A program made the position numbers and the translations under genes. Of a stretch of DNA of 64,000 nucleotides, positions 10,852 through 22,759 are shown one piece after another. Source of the stretch: Pyropia yezoensis (lineage: Eukaryota > Rhodophyta > Bangiophyceae > Bangiales > Bangiaceae); the NCBI GenBank assembly GCA_009829735.1, contig CM020618.1:33456894-33520893 (forward strand), read 5' to 3'. Below the pieces are notes generated by a model. The model was not told the origin of the DNA and ran no database searches. It worked only from the letters and a program-made list of their open reading frames with translations. Numbering within the stretch: the stretch's first letter is position 1; the number at the start of each line of letters is the position of its first letter.

Positions 10852-12186
10852 ATGGCGTCCGGCGACGCGGACAAGGCGGGCGTTCCTGCTGGGGCTGCAT
10901 CAGCAGGTATGTTTCTCCCTGGTTACCGTGCTGTCGGGGTTTTGCCTGGTCGTCGTGCTTGGTGTGGCTCTTTTCGGTTTGAGAAAGGATCGGGTGCGAG
11001 CGCTGTCTCACCATTTGTTTCGTTCTCCTCGTGTGCGCTCGTGGTTGATTGTTCATCGTGTGTGTGAATTTTTCTCTACGCAGGTGCCGCCCGCGTTCGG
11101 CTTTGCGGAGTCTGTCGGCTGCCAGGCCACGATCTGCGGCGCTGCCCGATCGTGACGAGCCCGGACATTTTTTGCGGCTGCAACCAGCGCACCTGCGGCA
11201 AGTGCACGGCGGCGTGCGGCGTCTGCGACGAGACAGGGCACGCGGCTGACACACTGAAGGAGAAGGTGCGCGCCGGCATCGTGCCCAAGTGGGCATGCCC
11301 AAAGCACGAGCTGGAGGCCATGCAGACGAGGCTCGCTGTCGATCTCGGGCAGCTCTCCCCGACGCAGCGGACGCAGGAGGCCATGCGCGGCCACAAGCGC
11401 CGGCTTGCTGCCCTCGTCCCGTCCGACGGGGCGCGCTTTCGTGCTCATCTGGACCAATCTGAAGTGGTTGATTTGACTGGTTTGGGTGGGGCAGCGGCTT
11501 CCCCGGCGGTTCGCCTTGCCACTGGCGTTGCCACTGCCCTGCAGGACGAGGGCGTGTCGCGGCCGGCGGCGCGCACCCTGGGGGCGTTTGCCGCCGACTC
11601 GGCGGGGCGCGCCGCCGGCGGCACCTCCCAGGCAGCCCCGGGTCCATTGGGGACGGTGGACCTGGCCGCCCGCAGATCAAGCGTCGTTGCTGCTCTTGAG
11701 GAACAGCTCAAGAAGCAGCCGCAGTACTCCGCCGCGACGAGGGGCGCAATGAAAAGGCGTCAGAAGGAGGTGGGCTTGAACGGGGGGGAGGGGGGGGGGC
11801 TCGACGAGGTGTTGGGGCTGGCCAGTCCGTTCTTTTCCGTGAAGGGGAAGGAGCTGAAGCGCGCGGCGGTGCGATACGTCGGCCTTCCGGACGGATCTGG
11901 CGATGCCAGCAAGGTGAAGGAAGCTCTTGGGGCGTTCATTGGGCCGGGAAAAATGTACACGGGAGCGTCCGTCACGAACAGGACGCTCACCTGCGAGTTT
12001 GTCTGCGGCGAGCTGATGACCTGCGCGGCTAACGCGGGCTCGCAAGTTCCTGCTGTGCTGGCCTCACTGCGCCAATTTGTCGTCGAGATGAGGGCTGGCG
12101 ACGAGGCCATGAGCCAGTTTTTCAAGGAGCTTGCCGCCCCGGAGCAGCGGTCGCCCGTGGTGGCGGGGCAACCGTCTGGCGAGTAA
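10852..12186 (+). CDS. CCHC zinc-knuckle protein of unknown function, two exons
   Basis: Predicted 385-residue protein. Exon 1 is 10852-10906, the GT-AG intron is 10907-11083 (donor GTATGT, acceptor TCTCTACGCAG), and exon 2 is 11084-12186. Splicing joins a short N-terminus to C26-x2-C29-x4-H34-x4-C39 (CGVCRLPGHDLRRC), a canonical zinc knuckle. A second Cys-rich stretch follows (C49, C51, C56, C59, C63, C66, H71). Downstream there is no recognised domain: an Ala-rich middle, a Lys/Arg-rich patch near KRRQKEV, and a hydrophobic C-terminal third. Zinc knuckles of this form bind single-stranded nucleic acid and are also common in transposon proteins, so it could be a host RNA-binding protein or cargo of a mobile element. 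Exon 2 alone is open, but the knuckle is complete only in the spliced model. Confidence 0.65.
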
Positions 12187-12246
12187 ACGTAGCCCTTTCG
12201 CCGAGCTGGGACGATTTCCCCACGACGCCGTCCCACCGCCATTCTT

Positions 12247-12345
12247 GTGCGCGGCGGTGCGGTAATGCTCTGCCTCTGCGGGGGGGTGGTGGTGCTCGTG
12301 GTCGTGGGGGGCGCCGACGGCACCTTTCTTTTTGCCGCCGCCACC
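12247..12345 (+). repeat. Direct-repeat copy at the left edge of the GCC block
   Basis: About 100 bp (GTGCGCGGCGGTGCGG through CTCTGCCTCTGCGGGGG and GGCGCCGACGGCACCTTTCT) recur in the same orientation at 27623-27720 and partly at 27941-28000. The two ends of the GCC block therefore carry related sequence. Confidence 0.7.
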
Positions 12346-12864
12346 ATCACCACCACGCCGCCGCGGCGGTGGGGGCGTCGGCGGTGGCGGCGGCGGCGGC
12401 GGCGGCGACCGCCTTCGCCACCGCCTCCACGTCGACCGTCACGAGCGCGTCGGGCGGCTCCCATCCCGGCAGCTCCAGCGGCGGCGGCGGCGGCGGCGGC
12501 TCCGCGCGCACCACCGGCGGCGGCGGCGACGGCGGCCGCGCCGCGGCCACTGCCGCCGCCGCCCGCGCCGCGGCTGCAGCCGCGGCCACCGCGTCCGCCG
12601 CCACAGCCGCCTCCGCCGCCGCAATCGCCGGCAACGCCGCCGCCGGCGCGCGGCCCCCCCGCCGCCGCCGTCGTCGCGCCGGCGGCAGCAACAGCGAGCT
12701 GCGCGGTGGTCGCCGTCTCGGCCGCCACCGCCGCCGCCGCCGCCGCGGAGCAGCCGTGCGCGGCGCAGGCGGCGGCGACCGCGTCGCGGGCGGCGGCGGC
12801 GCAGCCGGTGGCCGCCGCGTAGGCGGCCCGCACCCCAGCGACGGCGGCGGTGTTTGTGGCGGAC

Positions 12865-12898
<34 letters not shown>

Positions 12899-13849
12899 GT
12901 CTGCGAGGGAGGCCGGCAGAGTCATCGCGGCACCGCCCCCCCCCCCTTCGTCCGTGGCCGCCCCCCCCCCCCCCCCCCGGCAGCCCCAGCGCTGCCGCGT
13001 CTGCCCACAGCCCGTCCTCCTGGATGACCCGCGGCGCCCCCCCCCCCCCCATTTCCCCACCTGCCGGCACGCGACGCGGGCGACCGTCGCGGCCAGGCCG
13101 CCGCCGCCCGCAACGACCGCCTCGCGCGTTGCGTCCCGCCCGCGGCGGGCGGCGAGCCAGGCGCAGAGGGCGGCGGCGGCGTGCAGCGCCGCGACGGTGG
13201 CGGCCTCGGCGGCGGCGGCGGCCTCGGAGGGGGCGTTGGCTACCCAGGGTGGGGGAGTGGGGGGGGGGCGGGGCGGGGGGCGCCGCCGCCGCCGCCGTCG
13301 TCGTCGTTGTCGCCGCCGCCGTCGTCGTTGCCGCCCGCGTGGCCGCCCCGCCACCGGAGGCCGCGCCGCTGCCGCCGCCGCGGCGACGGGCGACAAGCGG
13401 GACCGCCGCGGCAGCGCGGTGCGGGCGCGCTTGCCGCCGCCGCCCGCCTCCGCGGCGGCGGCGGCAACGGCCGGGCGCTTGCGCCCCCCCCCCCCCCCCC
13501 CCCCCCCCCCCCGCCCCCCCGGCGGCGGCGGCGGGCCCGCGACCGCCGGGGCGCCCCCCCCCCCCCCCAACCCCCCTTCCCCTCACCACCTCCCCCGCTG
13601 GCGCAGCCCTCCCCTCCCCCGCAAGCCAAGGCAGCCGACGCCGCGGCAACAGCTTTTCCGCGACCGGGACGTACGCACGGGCGACGACGTAGAGCAGCGA
13701 CAGCAGGAGCGTCGCGGCTGCGAAGCGCCACGCCGCAAGGCGGGCGGACGGCGCCGCCCGCGCCGCCTGCGCCGCCCCTGCCGTCGCCGCCGCGGCCAGC
13801 GGTAGCCGCGGCAGCAGCGGCCGCCCCCAGCCCCGCCGCTGCGGCGGCA
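12346..13849. repeat. GCC/GGC low-complexity DNA
   Basis: Almost entirely GCC/GGC and GCG trinucleotide-like sequence with C homopolymers. Reading frames hundreds of codons long are open on both strands, encoding Ala/Arg/Gly/Pro runs. I attribute these to composition and call no gene. Confidence 0.7.
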
Positions 13850-14186
13850 CCCGCCCCGCAGCCACCGCCGCCACCGCCGCCACCGTCGATGGTGGCGCCG
13901 CGGCGGTGGGCGGCGGCGGCGGCGCGGGCCCTCCACCCCCCCCCCCTGACGCCGCCCCCGCAGCCGCCCCCGCCCCCGCTGCCGCGCCGTCGCCGCCCCT
14001 GCTGTCGCCGCCGCCGCCGCTGCCGCGGCCGCCGCCGCCGCCGCAGCTGCCGCCGCCGCCGCGGCCGCTCCGCGGAAAGGCCTTGCCGCCGCAGCGGCGG
14101 GGCTGGGGGCCGCTGCCGCCTCCGCGGCTACCCCCAGCCGCGGCGGCAAGGTGCCGCCGCGGGGCCGCCGCCCCTGCCGTCGCCGC

Positions 14187-14217
<31 letters not shown>

Positions 14218-15913
14218 GCTGCTGCCGCCACCGCCGCGGCCGATTCGCGGCGGCGCCTAGCCGCCGCGGCCGGCGGCAGCCGCGGAGGCGGCGGCGGTTC
14301 CCAGCCCCGCCGCCGCGGCGGCACCGGCCCCGCCGCCACCGCCGCCACCGCCGCCACCGTCGACGGTGGCGCCGCGGCGGTGGGCGGCGGTGGCGGCGCG
14401 GGCCCTCCCCCACCCCCGCCCCCGACGCCGACTCCGCCGCCGCCGCCGCGCCGCGGAGGCGGCGGCGGCCCCAAGCCCCACCGCCTCGGCGGCACCGGCC
14501 CCGCCGCTGCTGCCGCCGCCGCCGCGGCCGATTCGCGGCGGCGCCTAGCCGCCGCGGCCGGCGGCAGCCGCGGAGGCGGCCGCGGTTCCCAGCCCCGCCG
14601 CCGCGGCGGCACCGGCCCCGCCGCCACCGCCGCCACCGCCGCCACCGTCGACGGTTGCGCCGCGGCGGTGGGCGGCGGCGGCGGCGCGGGCCCTCCCCCC
14701 CCCCCCCCCTGACGCCGCCCCCGCCGCCGCTCCCGCCGCCGCCGCCGCGCCGACGCCGCCCCTGCCGTCGCCGCCGCCGCCGCTGCCGCCGTTGCTGCCG
14801 CCCCCGCTGCTGCCGCCGCCGCCGCGGCCGCCCCGCGGCGGCGCCTTGCCGCCGCGGCTGGCGGTAGCCGCGGAGGCGGCGGCGGCCCCCAGCCCCGCCG
14901 CCGCGGCGGCACCGGCCCCGCCGCCACCGCCGCCACCGCCGCCACCGTCGACGGTGGCCCCGCGGCGGTGGGCGGCGGCGGCGGCGCCGGCCCTCCCCCC
15001 CCACCCCCCTGACGCCGCCCCCATAGCCGCCCCCGCCGCCGCCGCCGCGCCGACGCCGCCCCTGCTGTCGCCGCCGCCGCCGCTGCCGCGGCCGCCGCCG
15101 CCAGCGCCGCGGCCGCGCCGCGGCGGCGCATTGCCGCCGTGGCCGGCGGCACCCGCGGCGGCGGCGGCGGACCCAGCCCCGCCGCCGCGGCGGCACCAGC
15201 CCCGCCGCCACCGCCGCCACCGCCGCCAATGTCGACTGTGGCGCCGCGGCGGTGGGCGGCGGTGGCGGCGCGGACCCTCGCCCCCCCCCCCCCCCGACGC
15301 CGCCCCCACGGCCGGCGCCGCGCCGACGCCGCCCCTGCCGTCGCCGCCGCCGCCGCTGCCGCCGTTGCTGCCGCCCCCGCTGCTGCCGCCGCCGCCGCGG
15401 CCGCCCCGCGGCGGCGCCTTGCCGCCGCGGCTGGCAGTAGCCGCGGAGGCGACGGCGGCCCCCAGCCCCGCCGCCGCGGCGGCACCGGCCCCGCCGCCAC
15501 CGCCGCCACCGCCGCCACCGTCGACGGTTGCGCCGCGGCGGTGGGCGGCGGCGGCGGCGCGGGCCCTCCCCCCCCCCCCCCCTGACGCCGCCCCCATCGC
15601 AGCCCCCGCCGCCGCCGCCGCGCCGACGCCGCCCCTGCTGTCGCCGCCGCCGCCGCTGCCGCGGCCGCCGCCGCCAGCGCCGCGGCCGCGCCGCGGCGGC
15701 GCATTGCCGCCGCGGCCGGCGGCACCCGCGGCGGCGGCGGCGGCCCCCAGCCCCGCCGCCGCGGCGGCGCCGGCCCCGCCGCCACCGCCGCCACCGCCGC
15801 CAACGTCGACGGTTGCGCCGCGGCGGTGGACGGCGGCGGCGCCGCGGACCCTCCCCCCCCCCCCCCCCCGACGCCGTCCCCACGGCCGCCGCCGCGCCGA
15901 CGCCGCCCCTGCC
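13850..15913 (+). repeat. GCC-rich satellite, left part (unit about 285-300 bp)
   Basis: A landmark motif GTCGACGGTGGC, or a one- or two-base variant, recurs at about 13886, 14359, 14647, 14947, 15232, 15520 and 15805. The spacings are 473, 288, 300, 285, 288 and 285 bp. Each copy has CCACCGCCGCCACC before the landmark and GGCGGTGGGCGGCGGCGG plus a C tract after it. The array stops abruptly at the Ty3 element at 15914 and resumes at 25294. Confidence 0.85.
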
Positions 15914-16382
15914 TGTGGCAAAAACCACAAGCACACACGGCACCCAAGTTGGGGCGGTGTGCTAGGGCTGCCTCCCGTGTCGGGGGAACCGGAAGAAGTG
16001 CAAGTCGCACACACTCTGTCCCTGTTGTGGGGCAAACCCCCCACGGACAAACAAGAGGATGGTGTGTGGTCCAACAGTTTCTTGGTCGGGACGGGGACGC
16101 AGGGCCAAGCCCCGCTGTCCCTCCCCTTATCCCCCCAGGGTCCACTCAGAATCTCGCCACTCAGAATCTCCCACCCCAGCACCTGCCCACCGGGCCACAC
16201 GAAAATTCAAGACGATAAATGCAGAAAACCCTCAAATCCAAGTTGGATTTACTACTAAGCTAACTATCCCGAACTTAGGGAATATGGACCCAAATGCAGG
16301 GGGAGGAACGGATCAGGCTAGTGGCCTGCCGCCCCTTGCATGGCACGTGCTGCCCCCCTACCTGGGGGTCAATACTGCCACA
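15914..16382 (-). repeat. LTR of element 1 (3' LTR in coding orientation)
   Basis: 469 bp, starting TGTGGCAAAAACC and ending CTGCCACA, matching 24825-25293 at all but about two bases. A purine-rich tract on the minus strand abuts its inner end (from 16383), as expected for a polypurine tract. Confidence 0.95.
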
Positions 16383-16721
16383 CTCCCCTCTCTTCAGTTC
16401 CGACCGACCCGGTCGGCCCTGTGAGGGGGTGCGTAAACGCACGTCTGGGCGTTGGGGGCGCGACTTGCTGTCCCCTCTCGAGTACGTAACGCGGATGTGG
16501 AGGCGGTCACGTTGACCGCCCCTCTCCTCAAGCTTGCCCACTCGGCAGCTTGCTCTCCTCAGTTCACACTTCACCATCACCACCACCTCCCCTTCACCTT
16601 CCACTGGGCCGCCCCACGCTGGGGAGGCCACCTGTATACCCACGATCCGAGTCCCCCTCAACTCGAGGCGGGTCTCGTGCTGCGATAGCCAGAGCGTCTC
16701 TCCCCAACTTGGGGAGAGCCA

Positions 16722-18664
16722 TGGCGACTCCGGGAGTGGAGACGGACTCTCTTGACGAGCGCATGGAGGACACCTCCTACGGTGCAGCACCCGCCGGGAC
16801 TTCCGGCGGGGGCTCCGCGATCGCTCCGGGGGATGGGACTCCCGCGTCACCCGGCTTTGGGTTGACGGCGGGGTCTCCCCCGGAGGCGGGACAAGTTGTC
16901 CCGCGTGAGGCCTTGGGGCGGTAGTTTTACCCCGCTTGGCCTCTCTATGAGGAGGGGCTGACTGTTCTTCGCTGTGGCCGACTTGGCGCAGCGATGGGCC
17001 GGGTATGGGACCGCCTACGGGATAAGTATCCCCGTAGGGTCGGGTTCCCTGCCGGCTTCAGGACGGACCAGTTTGCCTTCCTGGACGATGAGGAGGTTGA
17101 GGACGTTCAGCGGGCCAAGGCCATGGTGGACTGCGGGGGAACTATCCCGGGTCCCGGCGACTTGCCGACCTTCACGTGGGACGCTGTGGCAACTCGCCCA
17201 CCGTACCTCCACGAGGCCGATCCGCACACTCATCACTTTGATGTGCGGATGGAGAAAGACTTCCGGCGAGGTCCCTACTTGGTGACCTCGGCTCAACTTG
17301 AGTTTCCTCAACAGTCTGCTGCCAGTAAGGAGCAGTACTATCCGAAGAAGCCCGAGTGGTGGCCTCAATTTGAGGTCCCCTACGGGTTCCCGGCGTTGTT
17401 GCCACGGTTGCTTGACCACTTCGGCTCCGTCATGTTGACGGCTGCCCCTGATCACCTGGTGTGGGCCATGCTGGCCACCCAGTGGCTCCTCGAGGTCATG
17501 TCGACCTGGGTGTCCTGTGTTCAGCGGCGGGGGATGCTCTGGCATCTCCCCCTCCGGCTCCTCCAAGGTTTGGAACAGCTCACCCCTCAGCTAGTTGCTG
17601 AGGGGTGCTCATCAGGACAACTCACTCTACTTGAGGAGATGCTCCGGCTCCATAAGTTTATCGAGTGGGAGAGCATTGAGCACAAGTTGCGCCGCCCCAC
17701 TCGTGGGCCCAAGGACGATGGCGCACTTCGCCAGTTCGTGTGGGTCGCTCGTGAACTTCACGACGGCCGTGTGGTCCTACGAGAGGGGTTGGGCATCGGG
17801 GACTACCCGTATGCCCCGGGGGTGGATCGCCACACTGCGCCACCCCCGGACAAGCCCATAGTTATGGCCGTGCCGTCCTATGATGACCATATGACTCAAC
17901 CCACTGCGGAGGCCCCAAGTCGGGGTCGCAGTTACACCCGGGTACCGCCACCTCGGCGGGCCCCTCCACTTCCTCCTGTTCCTTTCCAACCTCACGGGAA
18001 CATCCCGATCAGCGTGGCCGTGGAGTCTTCCACCCCGGTGTCCCCCAACTTGGGGGCCACCCTCCTGACGGTATACCCCAAGTTGGTGTTGCCGCCCACG
18101 CCTCTAACCTCAGAGATGATGATCACCACGTTGGTGCGCACCATTTCCTGGTTGGCCGCGTCGACCGCAACCCTACAGAGTTCCGAGACTCCTCAACTTG
18201 AGGAGCGCGTTCGTACTGCAGTGGCGACCGCGAGTTGCGAGTCGGTGGCGGAGTTTATGACAGCCGAGTTGGCTCGCATTGGGGCTATTATGCCCCAGCC
18301 AGCCCCACTTGGGCGTGGCAAACGTCGCGCGAGCCGGGCATACTCGCCTCCTCGCCGTCGTCGCCGACACTCGCGGCGCTCTCCTTCCGTATCGGAAGAC
18401 GAGTTGTCTTACTCCGTTTCGGAGTCCTCTACCCCGTCGGAGACGGAGTCTGTCCAGCGTCTGCGTCGCAAACTTGCGCGCAAGACCAGGCAGAAGAGTG
18501 GCCACGGTCGGCGCCACTTGCGCGACCGTGAGGGGCGCGACGGTTCCGACTTGGAGCCGCCGCCCCCTCCAACGAGTGGAGACCGTTATCGGCGCGGGTC
18601 TCGCCGCTCGCCTCCACGTGAGGGCGAGGGCCGTGGAGTGGGAGAGTCTAGCATGCGTGCCTAG
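16722..18664 (+). CDS. Antisense extra ORF of element 1 (unknown protein)
   Basis: This reading region lies on the strand opposite to gag-pol. Its uninterrupted main part, 16994-18664, encodes 556 residues. The N-terminus is acidic, and the middle holds aromatic-rich segments (FGSVM, WHLPLRLL). The C-terminus is a basic SR/RS-like tail (RRRRRHSRRSP, PRRR) with Ser/Glu-rich patches. No known domain is recognised. The central part resembles the antisense ORF of element 2 (FGSV and RRxGxLxHxP-like pattern), which argues that it is a true gene of these elements. Extra antisense ORFs are known from plant Tat-lineage Ty3 elements. The nuclear-basic tail hints at nucleic-acid binding, which is inference. 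Confidence 0.6.
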
Positions 18665-18775
18665 TTGGCAGCTGCCTTTGTTGTGAGAGTGTGGGGGTTA
18701 GGGCTGTAGTTAAAAGCCACTCTGCGTACCACTTCGACTTGAAGCACTCTCTTGGCACTGTTGCTCGGCCTTCCC

Positions 18776-21700
18776 TCACGTTGAGGGAGGGCTGTTAGGG
18801 TCTATCTCATTCCGGGCACAGTACGCCCGGACCTTCTCAGCCGGAAGGTCCTCCACAAACTCCCACGTATCATCCTTGGCTTTGTAGCCAAACCAACGCA
18901 CCCTCAACATGAGGCGGTCAGTGTCTTCATCCCATCCGTGGTCGATGAACTTATCGAACACGTACTCCTGTGGGCCCTGTTTGGCCGCAGGCAGTGAGGG
19001 GAGGCGCCACGATTCCAACGCACGCGCCCAAGCTGGGTCGCCTGCAGGCGGTGGTGCAACTTTGACCACGTCCTGTCCGTTCACTGTGCGGACCCCATCG
19101 TCACTTTCGATGGTGAAGCGCCGCCCATCAGTACGAAGGACCTGGTACGGTCCCTTCGTCTGGAACACCAGCTTACCCCCAGTTGGGGTGTGCGAGTGTA
19201 CCAGCACCCAGTCACCCTGCTCGGGGACATGTTTAGCATTGCGCACCATTTTGTCAAAGGTACGCTTGTAGCGCTTTTGTGCTTTGTCCATCGCAGCCCT
19301 GACTTTAGGGATGAGGTTTTCAAGCCTAGCAGCGAACTCCGCCTTACTCTCAGTAGGAGTAGGCGTACTGCCACCACCCTCCCTAGTTGGGAGCGACCGC
19401 CGCACGGCAATAGACCGCACACGACGGGGGGTCACAAAAGCGAGGGGTACTTCCCCTGTAGATGAGTGAACCTGCGAATTGTAGGCAGTAGTAAGGATAG
19501 AAATGTATTGGTCCCACGTTTTCACGTGCTCACTCACATAGTGGCGCAGCTGCCTAACAATAGTTTTGTTGAAGCGCTCCACCTGCCCATTAGTTTGTGG
19601 GTGGTAGGGGGTGGCATAGTTTGCCTTAACCCCCAACATATCCAGCACTCCCTGAAACAGTACAGACGCAAATTGCGGTCCATTGTCCGATAGTGTACTA
19701 TCTGGGATGCCATACGCGGCAACCCAGTGATCTAGGAAGGCTGACACGACCGACATGGCCGTGATCTCTGCCAGTGGGATCGCTCGCGTAAGTTTCGTGA
19801 AGCGGTCACAGATGACCAGGAGGTACTGGTTGCCCTCCTCGGTCACGGGCAGTGGCCCAAGGATGTCCATCGCCAACGCGGCGAAGGGCTCCTTGGCCGG
19901 GAACAATAGCATAGCCGTAGTAGGCCGCCGTTCCATCAGACGGTTCTGTGCACAACTTGTGCAGGCAGCCACCCAACTGTAGATGTCCACCACCATGGAC
20001 GGCCAGTAGTACCTGGTCCTCAGGGTCTGGTACAGTTTACTAGACCCCAGGTGTCCACCCGTGGGAGCGTTGTGCTCCCTCTCAAGGATACTGTCCTTGA
20101 GGGATGCGGGGACGACAAGTTGTTCGGTCCCCTGGAATACCCCCCTCCTCATGAGGAGGCCATCGTCTCCCAGAAAGAAACGCGTCTCTACCACTGTATC
20201 CAGTATATCCCTCTGCGACTTGCAGAAGGGATCCTCGGCCTGGGCCTTCACCACCTCGTCCAGGGACAGGGGCAAGTACTTCTTGTTCCCTGGCGCCTCG
20301 GGGTTCAACGCCTGACCCGAGCGCGTGACTACCCCCACGATGGGGATGTCCTCATCGACTGGGTTAGTGTCCAGCCCCTCGGTAGGTACCCGAGAGAGGC
20401 CGTCGGCAAGGGCATGTTGCCTGCCAGGTCGGTATTCAATGTCAAAGTTGAAGGGTGCCAGTCGCACCCTCCACCGGTTGAGACGAGTGTTCGTACAGTC
20501 CGTCTTAAAGATGAACTGCAACGCGCGGTGGTCACAGCGGATGAGGAACTTCTCACCCTCCAGGTAGTGACGAAGTGACGTCACCGCCCACACCACTGCG
20601 AGTCCTTCCAACTCGGTGACTCCGCAGTTCTTCTCGGCCGAGTTCAGCCCCTTACTAAAGTATCCCACCGGCAAGTACTCCTTGTCCGGCTGCTGCTGAA
20701 GCAACACACAACCAAGTTGGTCGTAGCTAGCGTCCACATCCAGGATGTAGTGGCCTCCCAACCTGGGAATAGCCAAGATGGGGGGCTTCAGCAGAAGGTC
20801 CCGAAGAATCTCAAAGGATTCCTGCTCCACCCGACTTGGGGGAGGCAGGTTCTTCGGTAGCGTTGAGCTCACTAGCTCATTCAACGGCTTCGCCACCTTG
20901 GCGAAGCCCTTGGTGAAACGTCGGTACACGTTACACATCCCGAGGAAGCTCTTCATCTGGGTCTGGGTCCGGGGGTACTGAGCCTTACGAATGGCCCTCA
21001 AGTTCTTCTCGTTAACACTGAGACGCCCCGGGCGGACAACATGTCCCAAGTACTCCACCTCTTGAGTAAAGAGGTGGCACTTACTCGCCTTCAGTGACAC
21101 ACCGGCGTCAGCAAGTAGCTTGAACACCTGGCCAAGATGGCCAATGTGTTCCTCCGGACTTCGGGAGAACACAATGATATCGTCTAGGTACACAAGACAG
21201 ATCTGCCACCGTACTCCGGCCAGAATCATGTCCATAGCGCGCTGGAAAGTTGCCGGCGCGTTACACAGACCAAACGGTAGGCGCTTGCACTGGTAGGTAC
21301 CACAGTGACAGGTAAAGGTAGTTTTATGCCTGTCCTCCGGGGCAATGGGAATTTGCCAGTACCCCGCGTCACAGTCCAGGGTGGAGAACACGTTTGCCTC
21401 CCCCAGAGAGTCCAGACAGTCGTCCATCCTAGGTAGAGGATAACTGTCCTTCACCGTGCTCTCGTTGAGCTTACGGTAGTCGATACAAAACCGGGGGGTC
21501 CCATCAACCTTGGGGACGATAACCACCGGACTCGCCCACTCGGCGTTGCTGGCCTCGATCACATCGAGGGCCTCCATGCGAGCAACTTGCTCCTTAACGA
21601 GGGCCCTTGAACGAGGTCCTCCCCTATACGGTTGTTGGCGTATAGGGGGTGCACCGGGCTTCAACTCGATCCGGTGTTGGGTGGCTCTCATGAGTCCCAA

Positions 21701-22759
21701 TTGACCATCCCACAACTTGTGATATTGGTCCAAGAGGCGTTCAACTTGAACCCTCAACCTGGGTGGAACACCCTCCATGTTCACATGGGGCCGAGGAGAG
21801 GCGGCCGACTTGGCTTGATGCTTCTCCTTTCCGGACTTCGGGTCGCTACTTGCGCCCGCGTTGAGGGTGACCGCTACTACCGGTCCCTCGTGTTGGTCGA
21901 TATAGCCGAACTTGGCTCCCGACTTGAAGTACTTGGGCGAGGGGCTCAGGTTCATCACCTGGATCCTCCACGGGATTCCGGCTTTGGAGTCCATCGTGCC
22001 AAGGGCAACATGCACTTGGTGCTTGCGAGCAAGACGGGGGTGAGGGTGCACCAACCCGTTCCCCGTAAAATCAGTTACAACATCAACGTGCGCCACCGAG
22101 TTGGGGGGCAACGTGACTTTGCGGGCTAAACGCAGGGTAGCAGTAAACCCTTCCCTCACCGAACAAACAGGATTCGACTGTGAGACTGTCACAGGAGCCA
22201 CAGACTTTCCCTTACCAAGGATGGGGATAGTCTCCCCATTCATCAACTTGACCCAGTACTCAGGGCCACAAATCAAAGGCACTTGTGTAACAACATAAGG
22301 GGTACCCAGAAGCAGGGGTACCGATATATTCTCAACTACGCCATAGGTCACGTCGACCTCATGGGTCCCCAACCTAGTTGGTAGGGTCACGGCACCAACG
22401 ATGGGAAGTACCCCACCATTGATGTCAATCATATGGTCAGCTTTGGACCTCCAGCGTTGGAGCTTCACCTCCTTCGGTAATAGCGACTTGCGTATCAAGG
22501 AGGCTCCTAACCCGGTATCAAGTACGACACGGGCACAACAGGCGCGGCCGGGGGCAAGTTGCACCCGTCCAGCCACCTGGAAGTTCTCACCCGTCAGCAC
22601 CGCGATGACCCGACGTGGGTTTACGTTCTTGGGGAGTCCTACCCGAGGTGGGCGGACTCCCTTAGGTCGCCGCAGTATCCGGCACGGTTGGTTCGTCCTC
22701 CTGGCCCACTTGGCCGAGGCTGCCGTTGTGAGCTTCGGACGACCAGCCCCAACGGTCAT
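18776..22759 (-). CDS. Pol region of element 1: protease, RT, RNase H, integrase, chromodomain
   Basis: A 1327-residue reading frame. In order it shows an aspartic protease (VLDTGLGAS), reverse transcriptase (FCIDYRKLN, LPFGLCNAPATFQ, YLDD catalytic box), and RNase H (ILDVDASYDQLG, IRCDHRAL). The integrase follows, with an HHCC zinc module and a core containing MDILGPLP, LSDNGPQF and PYHPQTNGQVERFNK. The C-terminal module (YVFDKFIDHG, LRVRWFGY, DTWEF) fits a chromodomain and places the element with the chromoviruses. It ends just short of the end of the antisense ORF, so the two genes converge. Confidence 0.93.
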   Translation of the reverse strand: MTVGAGRPKLTTAASAKWARRTNQPCRILRRPKGVRPPRVGLPKNVNPRRVIAVLTGENFQVAGRVQLAPGRACCARVVLDTGLGASLIRKSLLPKEVKLQRWRSKADHMIDINGGVLPIVGAVTLPTRLGTHEVDVTYGVVENISVPLLLGTPYVVTQVPLICGPEYWVKLMNGETIPILGKGKSVAPVTVSQSNPVCSVREGFTATLRLARKVTLPPNSVAHVDVVTDFTGNGLVHPHPRLARKHQVHVALGTMDSKAGIPWRIQVMNLSPSPKYFKSGAKFGYIDQHEGPVVAVTLNAGASSDPKSGKEKHQAKSAASPRPHVNMEGVPPRLRVQVERLLDQYHKLWDGQLGLMRATQHRIELKPGAPPIRQQPYRGGPRSRALVKEQVARMEALDVIEASNAEWASPVVIVPKVDGTPRFCIDYRKLNESTVKDSYPLPRMDDCLDSLGEANVFSTLDCDAGYWQIPIAPEDRHKTTFTCHCGTYQCKRLPFGLCNAPATFQRAMDMILAGVRWQICLVYLDDIIVFSRSPEEHIGHLGQVFKLLADAGVSLKASKCHLFTQEVEYLGHVVRPGRLSVNEKNLRAIRKAQYPRTQTQMKSFLGMCNVYRRFTKGFAKVAKPLNELVSSTLPKNLPPPSRVEQESFEILRDLLLKPPILAIPRLGGHYILDVDASYDQLGCVLLQQQPDKEYLPVGYFSKGLNSAEKNCGVTELEGLAVVWAVTSLRHYLEGEKFLIRCDHRALQFIFKTDCTNTRLNRWRVRLAPFNFDIEYRPGRQHALADGLSRVPTEGLDTNPVDEDIPIVGVVTRSGQALNPEAPGNKKYLPLSLDEVVKAQAEDPFCKSQRDILDTVVETRFFLGDDGLLMRRGVFQGTEQLVVPASLKDSILEREHNAPTGGHLGSSKLYQTLRTRYYWPSMVVDIYSWVAACTSCAQNRLMERRPTTAMLLFPAKEPFAALAMDILGPLPVTEEGNQYLLVICDRFTKLTRAIPLAEITAMSVVSAFLDHWVAAYGIPDSTLSDNGPQFASVLFQGVLDMLGVKANYATPYHPQTNGQVERFNKTIVRQLRHYVSEHVKTWDQYISILTTAYNSQVHSSTGEVPLAFVTPRRVRSIAVRRSLPTREGGGSTPTPTESKAEFAARLENLIPKVRAAMDKAQKRYKRTFDKMVRNAKHVPEQGDWVLVHSHTPTGGKLVFQTKGPYQVLRTDGRRFTIESDDGVRTVNGQDVVKVAPPPAGDPAWARALESWRLPSLPAAKQGPQEYVFDKFIDHGWDEDTDRLMLRVRWFGYKAKDDTWEFVEDLPAEKVRAYCARNEIDPNSPPST

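Noticed and set aside
11760-16145. Minus-strand open frame of 1461 codons across the GCC block
   Set aside because: It is open because the DNA lacks A/T. It crosses an LTR boundary, overlaps the zinc-knuckle gene antisense and encodes only Ala/Arg/Gly/Pro runs. The opposite strand is equally open.
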